Source of the DNA: Bdellovibrionales bacterium
Lineage (GTDB): Bacteria; Bdellovibrionota; Bdellovibrionia; Bdellovibrionales; JAGQZY01
Length of the DNA: 64,000 bases
Assembly (NCBI GenBank): GCA_019750295.1
Contig: JAIEOS010000002.1
Span: forward strand, 1-64,000
Direction of reading: 5' to 3'
Numbering within the stretch: the first letter of the stretch is position 1; every line of letters starts with the position of its first letter. Below are positions 1 through 8,392 of the stretch, piece by piece. The notes beneath the pieces are model-generated. The model was not told the origin of the DNA and ran no database searches. It was given only the letters and a program-made list of their open reading frames with translations. The position numbers and the translations under genes are program-made.

Positions 1-80
<80 letters not shown>

Positions 81-253
81 GCGGAAATAACTGATTTAAA
101 CGAACCAAGACCATAGAAGCTTTCGGCTTAAAAATCAATAATATAGCTGAGAAAGATCTTTGCTTTGTTTGTCGGCAACGTGGGGTTCCAAAAGGTCTTG
201 GTTTCTTAAAAAGCCTTTTTACTTAGTCTCAATAAAACTCTAAAATAATCAGT

Positions 254-1615
254 ATGTTCAAATACTTATTCATGACTCTCGTGGGGTTTTCAAGTTCGAC
301 ATTCGCACAACAGGCTCCGGGGCCGCAGCCGCTGCAGCTGACAGATAAGAATGCCAATACTGATATTTTGTATCAATTGGGTGGCGGCGCTCGAATGCGT
401 TATTGGTGGTACGATAATGGATCTGCAGGTGCACTTCCTAACGAGGAAGACACTTCCGAAGTCACCCATCGCTTGCAGCTCGATTTGCGCTTGGACAAGG
501 GCGAATACTTTCAAACTTACTTTCGAGCCATCAATGCCGGTCTTTGGGGAGATAACTCCGATGAGCGCAATCAATTTCTCCTCCAACAGGCGTGGGGGCA
601 ATGGCATGTCACGGATTTTTTAAATTTAAAATTCGGTCGGATCGCCTTTGAAACTGGGCGAGGTCTCTCGTTTGGCGCCAATGAATGGGAAGACGTCCCC
701 ACCTATTACGATGGCTTCGCCACGCTCTTTGATTGGGACGTGATGGAACTATCCCTCTATGCTTTGAAGCAAAAAGAATTAGATAAGGCTCCCAATTCCG
801 TCGCCTCCGATCCCGAAGAGATCCATTACATGGTCGATGTGAATTTTAAAGAACTCTCCGATATGATCAGCATGGCCGATCTGAGTTTTGTCCAAGTGAT
901 GAGTGACGTAGGGCAAATCCCTGGAACCACACTTCTCACTCAAAAACAAAGAGTGCAACGCTTTGGTTTTGACGTGGTCGTGACCGGAGTTTACTTCGAG
1001 ATCGGCAACACGCTCCATTACATCACCGGGTCTCAGGATGCAGGCACTGGTACGGGTGAAGTGAAGGTGAAGCAAATTATGCTGGATGGAGAATTTAAAT
1101 TCATCTACCCCGATTGGAATCAGTTTCAGTTGTGGGCGGGGTATCACTACGACACAGGTGATGATAACGGTGCTGACGACACCAACACGCAATACGAGCC
1201 GCTCAATTACAATCTTCACAACAATGCCGGCCGCTTGGACTTCTTTAAGTTTGGAAACCTTTCGTATTTGCGCAGCGGTTTTTCGTTTAATTTTGGAACC
1301 GATTATTTCGTCGGAAGTGAATTCTTTTTATTTCAAAAAACCGATACCGCCGGCCAAAATTATCTCGAGCGGGGAGTGGCGAAGGCACAGTTTGATAGTA
1401 AAACTTTAAACTTTGGTGCCAGCAAAGATCTGGGACAAGAGTTAGATGTTTGGTTTGGAAAAAAATACCCCAGCGGAGTTCACATGGAATTGTGCTTTAC
1501 GACGTTGATTCCCGGAAAAGCCATGGACACCGCCTACATCGTTGCCAGCAACACCTTGCAACCGATGGATGACACCATCTATAACCTTTATTTCCAGTTA
1601 GGTATGTTCTTCTAA
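254..1615 (+). CDS. outer-membrane beta-barrel protein, alginate-export-like
   Basis: A 453-residue exported protein. It begins with a signal peptide (FMTLVGFSSSTFA, cleavage near residue 18) and continues as alternating aromatic/polar strands. The last residue is Phe, as in outer-membrane barrels. The N-terminal part (GGGARMRYWWYDN, then HRLQLDLRLD and LKFGRIAFETGRG) resembles the alginate-export porin family (Alginate_exp), whose members form barrels in the outer membrane and pass anionic polymers or other solutes. The substrate cannot be read from sequence and no alginate genes are nearby. The stop overlaps the start of the next gene (TAATG), so the two are probably co-transcribed. Confidence 0.75.
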   Translation: MFKYLFMTLVGFSSSTFAQQAPGPQPLQLTDKNANTDILYQLGGGARMRYWWYDNGSAGALPNEEDTSEVTHRLQLDLRLDKGEYFQTYFRAINAGLWGDNSDERNQFLLQQAWGQWHVTDFLNLKFGRIAFETGRGLSFGANEWEDVPTYYDGFATLFDWDVMELSLYALKQKELDKAPNSVASDPEEIHYMVDVNFKELSDMISMADLSFVQVMSDVGQIPGTTLLTQKQRVQRFGFDVVVTGVYFEIGNTLHYITGSQDAGTGTGEVKVKQIMLDGEFKFIYPDWNQFQLWAGYHYDTGDDNGADDTNTQYEPLNYNLHNNAGRLDFFKFGNLSYLRSGFSFNFGTDYFVGSEFFLFQKTDTAGQNYLERGVAKAQFDSKTLNFGASKDLGQELDVWFGKKYPSGVHMELCFTTLIPGKAMDTAYIVASNTLQPMDDTIYNLYFQLGMFF

Positions 1616-2229
1616 TGGGGGTAAAAGAGTTTATCGAATCCATTCCCAAGATGTGGCTCGGACCCATCGTCGTGATTATTGGGATCGGTTACTTTGTCCT
1701 GCAAGAAAAACCTGTGACTATTTGTGAAATTCAATACGATATTTTTAAAAAAGAAAACGAAAAGTACCTTTTTGGCGTTAAGAGAAAGGGTGTCACCCAC
1801 AAGCCAGTGATTCTCACAGACATTGATAAGTGTATGGAGGCAAATTCCCCGGGCGGCTGCTATGACTGGAGCGAAGGACTTAAACTGAGCCTTCACTCCC
1901 TCCGCAATCTTCCCAGTGAGTGTGGTCATAAGTTGGACGGATCAACTCTCGGGGGAGTCACTATTCGGGCTCTGTTAGAAAAGTCGGCATGGCTTTATAG
2001 TCAGATCTCATGGAATGAGGCCGCCATCGCTCGCGCTGGACTTTATAATTGGCTCGACACCGATGACATTGCTAACTTTTGTCGTCTTCGCCATCAGTAT
2101 TTAAGATTGATTGGGACTGAAAAGTGGACTGCTCTTCAAGCGGGCCTGCTCACCAATCTGACCACCGAAAAAAAGATGGATCAAAAAGCGGCCTGGCCAC
2201 GAACGATTCTGTCTCATAAATGTCCTTAA
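1615..2229 (+). CDS. membrane-anchored hypothetical protein
   Basis: A 204-residue protein I do not recognise. One hydrophobic segment (about residues 12-28, MWLGPIVVIIGIGYFVL) follows a short N-terminus and would anchor it in the inner membrane. The rest is soluble, probably periplasmic, and contains six or more cysteines (for example KCMEANSPGGC and LPSECGHK) that could form disulfides. It starts inside the stop codon of the barrel gene, so translation is probably coupled and the two products may act together in the envelope. No catalytic motif is visible. Confidence 0.7.
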   Translation: MGVKEFIESIPKMWLGPIVVIIGIGYFVLQEKPVTICEIQYDIFKKENEKYLFGVKRKGVTHKPVILTDIDKCMEANSPGGCYDWSEGLKLSLHSLRNLPSECGHKLDGSTLGGVTIRALLEKSAWLYSQISWNEAAIARAGLYNWLDTDDIANFCRLRHQYLRLIGTEKWTALQAGLLTNLTTEKKMDQKAAWPRTILSHKCP

Positions 2230-2244
2230 CCTTGGAGTGAGGAA

Positions 2245-2607
2245 ATGAAAAATGTCGCAATTCTTGGAGCATCCAACGATCCGGGCCGTTACTCCTACCG
2301 CGCTTTTCGTGATTTGCAGTCCTATGGCCACAAAGTATTTCCGGTCAGTCCTAAATTGAAAGAGCTCGAGGGTGTTGAGGTTTACCCAGAGCTCAAAGAC
2401 CTGGCGAGTCCCATAGATACGCTCACGCTCTATGTTGGTCCGGCCCTCTCCTCAAAACTCAAAGATCAAATCGTAGCACTTAAGCCCAGCAGAGTGATCT
2501 TTAATCCGGGCAGTGAGAATCCAGAAGTCGCGAGAGCTTTAGAAGCGGCAAAGATTGAGTTTGTCGAGGCATGCACCTTAGTCATGCTCCGTTTGGGGCA
2601 GTTTTAA
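2245..2607 (+). CDS. CoA-binding domain protein (YccU-like)
   Basis: A 120-residue protein that is one CoA_binding_2 Rossmann domain. The nucleotide-binding turn is at the N-terminus (VAILGASNDPGRYSYRA, residues 4-20). Later strands VFPVSPK and RVIFNPGSENPEV match the family, which is related to the CoA-binding domain of succinyl-CoA synthetase. The small stand-alone members bind CoA but have no settled role. A GTGAGGAA ribosome-binding site precedes the ATG. The next 153 bases hold an imperfect hairpin at about 2636-2666 and an AT-rich stretch before the ABC gene. Confidence 0.88.
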   Translation: MKNVAILGASNDPGRYSYRAFRDLQSYGHKVFPVSPKLKELEGVEVYPELKDLASPIDTLTLYVGPALSSKLKDQIVALKPSRVIFNPGSENPEVARALEAAKIEFVEACTLVMLRLGQF

Positions 2608-2760
2608 TATGCACCCCATCGAGACACATAAGGCGTCACTCACTGGGCAAAGTCTGCCACTGAGTGGATCCCTGTAGAAAAGTTTAGTTATATGCCGCAT
2701 AAAAGCCGAGTGGTCTCTGTTTAGAATGACCCTATTCAAATTAAGGATTATTTTTAAGTT

Positions 2761-4428
2761 ATGAAGACATTATTCCAGAGTTTCGGCCCCGGCGAAGCCC
2801 CATCCCCTGTACGCTCTTTTTTTCGAATTATTTTTACCGAAAAAGAGAGCCTCAAATCGATTCTCTATCTTGCGATCGGCATTAACTTTTTTCTGCTCGC
2901 CATTCCGATTGGGATTCAAATTTTAGTGAATCATTTCACAATGATGATCTACCAACAACCGACGGTGTTTATTCTGATCTTTATTGCGATCTTCCTCGCG
3001 GGCGCGGCGATGATGAGACTCCTTCAGTTTTACTTTTTCGAGCGCTTGCAGCGTCGTCTGTTTGTCGATACGGCGGCACAGTTTGCAGAGGTGGTTCCTC
3101 GGATCTCCCCAGAGCATTATAAAAAGACGCGACCCGCAGAATTGGTCAATCGCTTCTTTGAGGTCGTCACATTGCAGAAGACAATGTCGGCCGCTCTTCT
3201 CCATGGAACCTCCTTCATCCTTCAAATCACCTTCGGCGTACTTCTGATTAGTATTTACCATCCCGTTTTTATCGTGTACTCGGTGCTCCTTGTCGCGAGT
3301 TTTTATTTCGTGTTTTTCATCATGGGGAAAGGGATCATCGAGGCCTCTCTCAAGGAATCGAAGGAAAAGTACAATGTGGCCTCATGGCTCGAGGAGATTG
3401 CCGATCTCCCCGAAACTTTTCGCTCCCGTGCGACCCGTGTTTTTGCTGGTGAAAAAAATATCGAAAACATCAGTAAATATTTAGGCTATCGCGAAAAGCG
3501 ATTTAAAATTCAGTTAAGACAGGCCGCCGGTCTTTTGGTCATTCAGGTGGTTGCGAGTTTAGTGGTTCTGGCTATCGGGGGTTACCTGGTTGTCAGTGAA
3601 AAGATGACTTTAGGGCAACTCGTGGCGGCCGAACTCATCGTGACCGGAATATTGCAGTCCCTATTTAAGTTTATGGATGTTTTAGACTACTGGTATGACA
3701 CCATTGTGGCGATTCAAAAGATCGAGGAAGCGTTGAGCGTCCCTCTGGAATCCACCTCGCCCACTCCGTTACAGCGCGTGGACAGTCACCACTGGTCTTT
3801 CCAAAAGGTGCAACGTAAAGATTTAGCACTGAAAAATAAATTTTTCGAAAGTGTCTCCATGGATATTCCTGCTGGCAGTCGCACCGCCATTCTAGCGCCG
3901 GATGGCACCGGCAAATCCGCGTTGATCAATATGATGGTTTCTCTTTTGGATAAAGATGAAGGCGTAATTCAAGTGAACGGAGTCGAAGTGAGCCACCAAA
4001 ACTTGGCTCATCTGCGCGACCAAGTGATGATTGTTCGTCGGGTTGAAATCATTTCGGGTACGATCGAGGACAACATCAGTTTTGGAAATCCCCTCACGCC
4101 CGAAGAAATTTACAAAGTCTTAGATATCGTTGGACTAAAATCCACCGTGGATATGCTTGAAGATGGCATCAATACCGTGCTTTTTATCGATGGAAGACCG
4201 TTATCCACCACGCAGTCGCGTTTACTTATGATCGCTCGGGCATTGGTCACGCGTCCTTCCACACTCATTATTGATGGACTGTTTGATGCGATGGAGGAAG
4301 AAGTTTCGACTCCGTTGCTGAAACGGCTTATGGATAAGAGTAACACTTGGACGCTCATTGTAGCGACCAACAAGCCACACTTGGCTCGACTGCTCGATCA
4401 GACCATTGATTTGGGGGTAAAATCATGA
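2761..4428 (+). CDS. ABC transporter, fused membrane and degenerate ATPase domains (type I secretion-like)
   Basis: A 555-residue half-transporter. About residues 20-330 are a six-helix ABC exporter membrane domain and 335-555 a nucleotide-binding domain. It heads an operon with a membrane fusion protein and a TolC protein, the layout of a type I secretion system. The ATPase domain is unusual. Walker A is APDGTGKS (379-386), missing the first Gly. The Q-loop Gln is Arg near 427. The signature is LSTTQ (481-485) instead of LSGGQ. Walker B is TLIID then Gly506 where the catalytic Glu belongs. The H-loop His is replaced at ATNK (535-538). ATP may bind but efficient hydrolysis looks unlikely. There is no N-terminal peptidase domain. 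Confidence 0.88.
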   Translation: MKTLFQSFGPGEAPSPVRSFFRIIFTEKESLKSILYLAIGINFFLLAIPIGIQILVNHFTMMIYQQPTVFILIFIAIFLAGAAMMRLLQFYFFERLQRRLFVDTAAQFAEVVPRISPEHYKKTRPAELVNRFFEVVTLQKTMSAALLHGTSFILQITFGVLLISIYHPVFIVYSVLLVASFYFVFFIMGKGIIEASLKESKEKYNVASWLEEIADLPETFRSRATRVFAGEKNIENISKYLGYREKRFKIQLRQAAGLLVIQVVASLVVLAIGGYLVVSEKMTLGQLVAAELIVTGILQSLFKFMDVLDYWYDTIVAIQKIEEALSVPLESTSPTPLQRVDSHHWSFQKVQRKDLALKNKFFESVSMDIPAGSRTAILAPDGTGKSALINMMVSLLDKDEGVIQVNGVEVSHQNLAHLRDQVMIVRRVEIISGTIEDNISFGNPLTPEEIYKVLDIVGLKSTVDMLEDGINTVLFIDGRPLSTTQSRLLMIARALVTRPSTLIIDGLFDAMEEEVSTPLLKRLMDKSNTWTLIVATNKPHLARLLDQTIDLGVKS

Positions 4429-5507
4429 ATTACTCCATGAACAAAAAAATTGAACATTGGACGCAAGATCATCCCATTTGGTTACGATGGGCCCGTCGCG
4501 TGGGTTACATCATTCTCGCGATCCTTTTTTCGCTCCTCTTTATCCCGTGGATGCAGACGGCGACAAGTGAAGGACGAGTGATCGCGCTGGCCGCCGGAGA
4601 GCGGCGTCAGGATCTTTCAGCTCCGGTCGAAGGCCGAATTCTTAAATGGTACGTGAATGAAGGCGGGCAGGTTAAAAAAGGCGACAAAATCGTCGAGCTC
4701 GTGGATAACGATCCGCAGATTCTCGATCGCTTAGAACGTGAGCGAGATGCTCTCCAAAAGAAATTCGAATCTATCGAAATCTCAAGAAAAACGTCGGCGA
4801 TCAATGTTCAACGGCAAAAGACATTGTTTGAGCAAGGCCTAAGCTCTCGTCGTCAGTACGAACTGGCGAAGATCGAGCTCGCAAAACTCGAATCGGACGA
4901 AGCCGCCTCTCTCGCAGAAATGTCTCGTATGGATGTGAAGTTCTCCCGCCAAGAACAGCTGCTCGTGACGGCACCTGCCGATGGAACATTGGTGCGCATC
5001 CTTAAAAATGCGAACGGCGGAGTGCAGTTTGTCACCGCGGGCGAAAAGCTTGCGATCCTCGTTCCGGAGACGTCGTCGCGCGCCGTGGAGCTTTGGGTGC
5101 GCGGGACGGACATGCCTTGGGTCGTGCTGGGGCGTCGAGTGGCTTTGCAGTTTGACGGTTGGCCGGCACTGCAGTTTTCCGGTTTGCCAGGACTTTCTGT
5201 GGGAACATTTTTTGGTGAGGTGAATCTGATCGACGCACTTGATGACGGCCAAGGAAATTTCCGCGTCCTCGTCACCCCCGAAAAAGGCACCCAGTGGCCA
5301 CCACCCCATTTTTTAAAACAGGGCGTAAGAACGTTGGGCTGGATCATGTTAGGTGAAGTGAGTTTAGGTTTTGAAGTTTGGCGGAAATTTAACGGCTTCC
5401 CGCCATCGAATCTCCCGGTGTATCAGCCCGGGTATTTAGATGGAGAGGATTACAGTGCTCCTAAAAAGGGAAAAAGTTCCTCCGGGGATAAAGACGAAGG
5501 CAAATGA
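4425..5507 (+). CDS. HlyD-family membrane fusion protein
   Basis: A 360-residue periplasmic adaptor. It has a short cytoplasmic N-terminus, one membrane segment (about 25-42, VGYIILAILFSLLFIPW), a biotinyl-lipoyl-like region (LSAPVEGRILKWYVNEGGQV, residues 64-83), a helical hairpin (about 100-165) and a second lipoyl half (VTAPADGTLVRI, near 184-195), followed by a beta-barrel domain. This is the HlyD order that bridges an inner-membrane ABC protein and TolC. It starts within the last codons of the ABC gene (ATGA overlap) behind a GGGGGT ribosome-binding site. The C-terminal tail is Lys/Ser-rich. Confidence 0.9.
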   Translation: MNYSMNKKIEHWTQDHPIWLRWARRVGYIILAILFSLLFIPWMQTATSEGRVIALAAGERRQDLSAPVEGRILKWYVNEGGQVKKGDKIVELVDNDPQILDRLERERDALQKKFESIEISRKTSAINVQRQKTLFEQGLSSRRQYELAKIELAKLESDEAASLAEMSRMDVKFSRQEQLLVTAPADGTLVRILKNANGGVQFVTAGEKLAILVPETSSRAVELWVRGTDMPWVVLGRRVALQFDGWPALQFSGLPGLSVGTFFGEVNLIDALDDGQGNFRVLVTPEKGTQWPPPHFLKQGVRTLGWIMLGEVSLGFEVWRKFNGFPPSNLPVYQPGYLDGEDYSAPKKGKSSSGDKDEGK

Positions 5508-6880
5508 TCTATCCATTTTTATTTTTCTTTTTAACGACACACTCCGCGAATGCGATCACGTCTCAGCAAGTGATCGAAGATGTGGCCACACAGTTTCCTC
5601 AGCTTCAAATGTCCAAGATGGACATCGAGGCCGCAGAAGGCGATTACACGGCGGCTCGAGGGGCCTTCGATATTTATATCCAAGGTTCTTACACGGACGA
5701 GCAGGGGGATTATAATAACGATTATTTCAATGCCAAGATCGTAAAGCCCACACCCCTCTTCGGCTTAGATCTCTTCGGTGGCTTTCGCCGAGGTGTCGGT
5801 GATTTTGCAGTTTACGACGGCAAATACAAAACTTTAGACGAAGGGGAGTGGAGCGTGGGCGCGCGTTTGCCTCTCTTGCGAAATTTTATGATTGATACGC
5901 GGCGAGCGACGGAGCGTCGAGCTCGCATCGGTGTCGAAGCTCGTAAGTTTCAATTAAGGCAAACCGAGCTTGAACAGTTCCGCCAGTCTCTCCACCGCTA
6001 CTGGGACTGGGTGTTCTCACTTCATCGATTTCGAGTGCAAAAGAATTTATTAGAGGTCGCCCAAGCAAGAGACAACTGGCTCGCCAAAAGAGTGAAGCAC
6101 GGTGATATCCCTCGCTTCGAACAAGACGACAACATGCGAACGATTTTAGCGCGCCAATCGACGCTCCTTTTGGCGGAACAGCAACTGGAAGTGGCCACTG
6201 CCGAGTTTCTTTATTTTATCACAAGCGAAGAGTTAAAGTCTCAAGTATTACGAACTCACGAGCCCGTTCAGATCAACGAGGATACCGAAGGCCTGTTGAT
6301 GCGAAAAAGTGGTGAGGAACTCCTGAGTATGGCCAAAGCCAATCGCCCGGATTTTAAAGTCTTGGATGCGCAGTTGGAGCAGAATCAGGTGGATGTGGAC
6401 TTACAGAGTAACCGCTACTGGCCGCAGTTGGACATTTCAGCGCAGTATTCAAAAGATCGCGGCGTGGGTCCGGCAAATTTAGATGGTGAAAATCTCGAAG
6501 CCACACTTACGTTTGAAGTTCCTTTACAATACCGAGCTATCGCTGGTCGCGTGAAAGCTGTAGAAAGCCAGGGACAACGCTTGCGCTTTCAACAGCAGCT
6601 CCTTCAACAAAGAATTATTGCCGATCTGAAAGCGCAAAAGAAGCAGCTGGAAGTTTCCAATCAAAGACGAAAGCTCGCGCAACAGGAGCGCGAACTCGCT
6701 CACCGTTTGGAAGAGGGAGAGCGCTTACGGTTTCGCCAAGGCGAAACCAGTATCCTTATTGTGAACCTTCGAGAGCAGGCCAGTGCCGAAGCCGAAATTC
6801 GCTGGATCGAAAGCTCGATCGAGGCGATTAAAAATAAAATCACCCTGCAAACCTCAATTGGAGAGATCCCCCTCCGGTAG
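5504..6880 (+). CDS. TolC-family outer-membrane efflux/secretion channel
   Basis: A 458-residue outer-membrane protein with a signal peptide (cleavage after HSANA, residue 17). Long amphipathic helices rich in Gln, Arg, Glu and Leu (about 130-215 and 335-445) and the repeated internal architecture match the TolC family. It would form the trimeric exit duct for the preceding ABC protein and HlyD adaptor. It overlaps the adaptor stop by four bases, with GAAGG just before the ATG. It is the last gene of this operon; the next gene is convergent. Confidence 0.9.
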   Translation: MIYPFLFFFLTTHSANAITSQQVIEDVATQFPQLQMSKMDIEAAEGDYTAARGAFDIYIQGSYTDEQGDYNNDYFNAKIVKPTPLFGLDLFGGFRRGVGDFAVYDGKYKTLDEGEWSVGARLPLLRNFMIDTRRATERRARIGVEARKFQLRQTELEQFRQSLHRYWDWVFSLHRFRVQKNLLEVAQARDNWLAKRVKHGDIPRFEQDDNMRTILARQSTLLLAEQQLEVATAEFLYFITSEELKSQVLRTHEPVQINEDTEGLLMRKSGEELLSMAKANRPDFKVLDAQLEQNQVDVDLQSNRYWPQLDISAQYSKDRGVGPANLDGENLEATLTFEVPLQYRAIAGRVKAVESQGQRLRFQQQLLQQRIIADLKAQKKQLEVSNQRRKLAQQERELAHRLEEGERLRFRQGETSILIVNLREQASAEAEIRWIESSIEAIKNKITLQTSIGEIPLR

Positions 6881-6898
6881 TCCTGGGATTTTTCTAAG

Positions 6899-7105
6899 TT
6901 AGAGCGAAAGCACTTCGATCTTTTGCCAGCCTTTAGGATTCACATGTCCTATGAGGCGAAACTGTGGATCTTTCTTATTAATGATTAAAAGCGTAGAAAA
7001 GAACCCTTCGCCGTTATCTGCAAAATCCCACTCTTGGGGATTAAGACCGAAAATTGAAAGTTTTTCTAAAAGTGGACCTGTTTTTAGTTTTTGAGCTGCA
7101 CCCAT
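6899..7105 (-). CDS. small hypothetical protein
   Basis: A 68-residue soluble protein (starts MGAAQKLK, ends KIEVLSL) with no recognised family. I chose this start because GGAGG lies five bases before this ATG. An in-frame ATG four codons upstream would put that ribosome-binding site inside the coding sequence. The composition (FGLNPQEWDFADNGEGFF) looks like a folded protein and not an antisense shadow. It lies convergent to the secretion operon and downstream of the S18 gene, from which a terminator separates it. Confidence 0.6.
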   Translation of the reverse strand: MGAAQKLKTGPLLEKLSIFGLNPQEWDFADNGEGFFSTLLIINKKDPQFRLIGHVNPKGWQKIEVLSL

Positions 7106-7262
7106 CGTTTCCTCCATCTCGCGCTCTTTGCGCTGATGGTGTCGGATATAGCAATGAGGAGACCAACTCTCCGGACAAAATAAGAGGATTAGAGCTGCGA
7201 AATCCGGATAAATGTTCGAAAGATTGGACTAAAAATCTGGAATCCGAACGTATTGGGCAATA

Positions 7263-7293
7263 AAAAAGCCTTGAGGGTGTCTCAAGGCTTTTT
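7263..7293. terminator. bidirectional intrinsic terminator
   Basis: The stem GCCTTGAG/CTCAAGGC with loop GGTGT is flanked by A5 on the left and T5 on the right, so it works as a Rho-independent terminator on either strand. It sits directly downstream of the minus-strand S18 gene and would end that transcript before the small gene at 6899-7105. Confidence 0.88.
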
Positions 7294-7319
7294 AGATCTT
7301 TCAGCGTATGTACGTCGGA

Positions 7320-7697
7320 TTAAAACGTAAAAGGCTTTGGAGAGATGGATTCTGGCATTCCGAAGTCGTCATAAGAACGAGTTCCCATCGGAAGGAGAGC
7401 CAAATTGCGAGCTTTTTTAACTGCCGCAGCGAGTTTTTTCTGCTGGTTGAGGCTGAGCTTGCTGATGCGAGCCGGAGTGATTTTTCCGCCCTCAGATACG
7501 TAGCGGCTAAGGCTGCCTGGATCTTTATAATCAAAGACATGGTCACCTTTAAGGTCCGTGCGGTATTTGCTACGAATCGTCTTACGTAAAGAGCTATTGT
7601 CGACGCCGCCGTCTTTAGAATCTCTCGAATCCCGTGAGTCCCGAGAATCTCTTGAATCTTTAGAATCCCGTGAGTCTCTGTTGTCTCTATTCATCAT
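7320..7697 (-). CDS. rpsR: 30S ribosomal protein S18 with RDS-repeat N-terminus
   Basis: The C-terminal ~75 residues are a clear S18: [18 protein letters not shown], then [21 protein letters not shown] and LALLPMG, the 16S rRNA-binding core of this small-subunit protein. It has no cysteine, so it is the zinc-independent (C-minus) form. The start is placed at the second Met cluster (MMNRDN) because GGAG lies six bases before it; an ATG at 7709 is four codons upstream. Residues after the start form a highly charged Arg-Asp-Ser/Lys-Asp-Ser repeat of about 26 residues, much longer than the usual S18 N-terminus. It is not beside rpsF and rplI, its common neighbours. Confidence 0.93.
   Translation of the reverse strand: MMNRDNRDSRDSKDSRDSRDSRDSRDSKDGGVDNSSLRKTIRSKYRTDLKGDHVFDYKDPGSLSRYVSEGGKITPARISKLSLNQQKKLAAAVKKARNLALLPMGTRSYDDFGMPESISPKPFTF
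7611..7688 (-). repeat. 9-bp tandem repeat encoding (R/K)DS in S18
   Basis: About eight consecutive 9-base units of the type GATTCTCGG encode an Arg/Lys-Asp-Ser tract at the N-terminus of S18. Units differ mainly at synonymous positions. The array stays in frame, so loss or gain of units would only change tail length. Confidence 0.85.
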
Positions 7698-7775
7698 TAA
7701 AGGCTCCATTTTCTACTTGAGAGGCTAAACTAACCCCAAGTTCACTGTGGTTTCAATTACCATCTCATTGGACTC

Positions 7776-7799
7776 ATTTTTAATAGTTTTATTAAAAAT
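7776..7799. promoter_or_regulatory. AT-rich palindrome between divergent ribosomal-protein genes
   Basis: ATTTTTAATA, loop GTTT, TATTAAAAAT: ten-base perfect arms in the 223-bp region between rpsR (minus) and rpmB (plus). It could be a regulator site or an UP-element-like region for either promoter. No regulator can be named from the sequence. Confidence 0.45.
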
Positions 7800-7854
7800 A
7801 AGCGATTACCAGTTAATAACCGTGAGAAGGGTAACTTTATACGCAAAAAGGGGG

Positions 7855-7884
7855 TTGCCATCAAGCATCTTTTTGGCCTATATA
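7855..7884 (+). promoter_or_regulatory. predicted housekeeping promoter of rpmB-rplX
   Basis: TTGCCA at 7855-7860 and TATATA at 7879-7884 are 18 bases apart, a good match to a vegetative -35/-10 pair. The gene starts about 30 bases after the likely transcription start, with GGAGG (7911-7915) five bases before the GTG. Confidence 0.65.
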
Positions 7885-7920
7885 CTTCTTTTTACCGCAT
7901 TTTAACGGCTGGAGGATATC

Positions 7921-8376
7921 GTGGCACGTTGTGAACTGACTGGCAAAGGCCCAGTAGTAAAAAACCTAGTGAGCCATTCTAACATTAAAACGAAGTTTAA
8001 GGCTTTCCCTAACGTTCAAAAGAAGAAGTTCTTTAGTAACGCTTTAGGTGAGTTTGTAACTCTTAAAGTAGCGACGAGCGCGATTAAATCTCTCGAGCAT
8101 TTTGGTGGTTTTGATAAGTTTATTTTAAATCAAGACAACAAAAAATTATCACCTCGTGCGATGACGGCGAAAACTCGAATCATCCGCAAAATCGCTGGTG
8201 GCGCAAAGAAAGCGGCGAAAGGCATGTCGACGGGAGCTAAAGTTGCAGTAGCGGCAGCAGCCGGTGCGGCAGTGGTAGCGGCGGCGGCTGGAGTTGCAAT
8301 GGCTGCAAGTTCTGCGGCGACTAAAGGTAAAAAAACAGCTGCGAAAAAAACAGCGACTAAAAAAGCAAAAGCTTAA
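7921..8376 (+). CDS. rpmB: 50S ribosomal protein L28 with Ala/Lys-rich C-terminal extension
   Basis: Residues 1-75 are L28 (MARCELTGKGP, then NIKTKFKAFPNVQ and EFVTLKVATSAIKSLEHFGG), a large-subunit rRNA-binding protein. It has only one Cys, so the zinc-ribbon Cys set is absent. The remaining ~75 residues are unusual: a basic linker, an Ala/Val-rich hydrophobic stretch (about 105-133) and a histone-H1-like tail of KKTAAKKTATKKAKA type. Ordinary L28 is about 63-80 residues. The start is GTG with GGAGG five bases upstream. It is followed by rplX after 16 bases. Confidence 0.93.
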   Translation: MARCELTGKGPVVKNLVSHSNIKTKFKAFPNVQKKKFFSNALGEFVTLKVATSAIKSLEHFGGFDKFILNQDNKKLSPRAMTAKTRIIRKIAGGAKKAAKGMSTGAKVAVAAAAGAAVVAAAAGVAMAASSAATKGKKTAAKKTATKKAKA

Positions 8377-8392
8377 TTAAACGGGTTGGAAT

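Noticed and set aside
779-1219. Open 146-codon frame antisense to the outer-membrane protein
   Set aside because: No ribosome-binding site, odd composition, and it lies entirely under a gene with a clear signal peptide and barrel pattern.
2636-2666. Imperfect hairpin (CACTCA...TGAGTG) after the CoA-binding gene
   Set aside because: Two bulges and no U-tract; too weak to call a terminator or RNA gene.
4839-5347. Overlapping antisense open frames under the HlyD-family gene
   Set aside because: High-GC shadow frames; the plus-strand gene has all expected domains.
7106-7262. Possible small gene on the plus strand around 7054-7263
   Set aside because: It runs antisense over the N-terminus of the better-supported small gene and has no domain or start signal.
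7611-7688. Tandem array that might be taken for a CRISPR or satellite
   Set aside because: Units are 9 bases without spacers, in frame inside rpsR, encoding (R/K)DS; it is a coding repeat.
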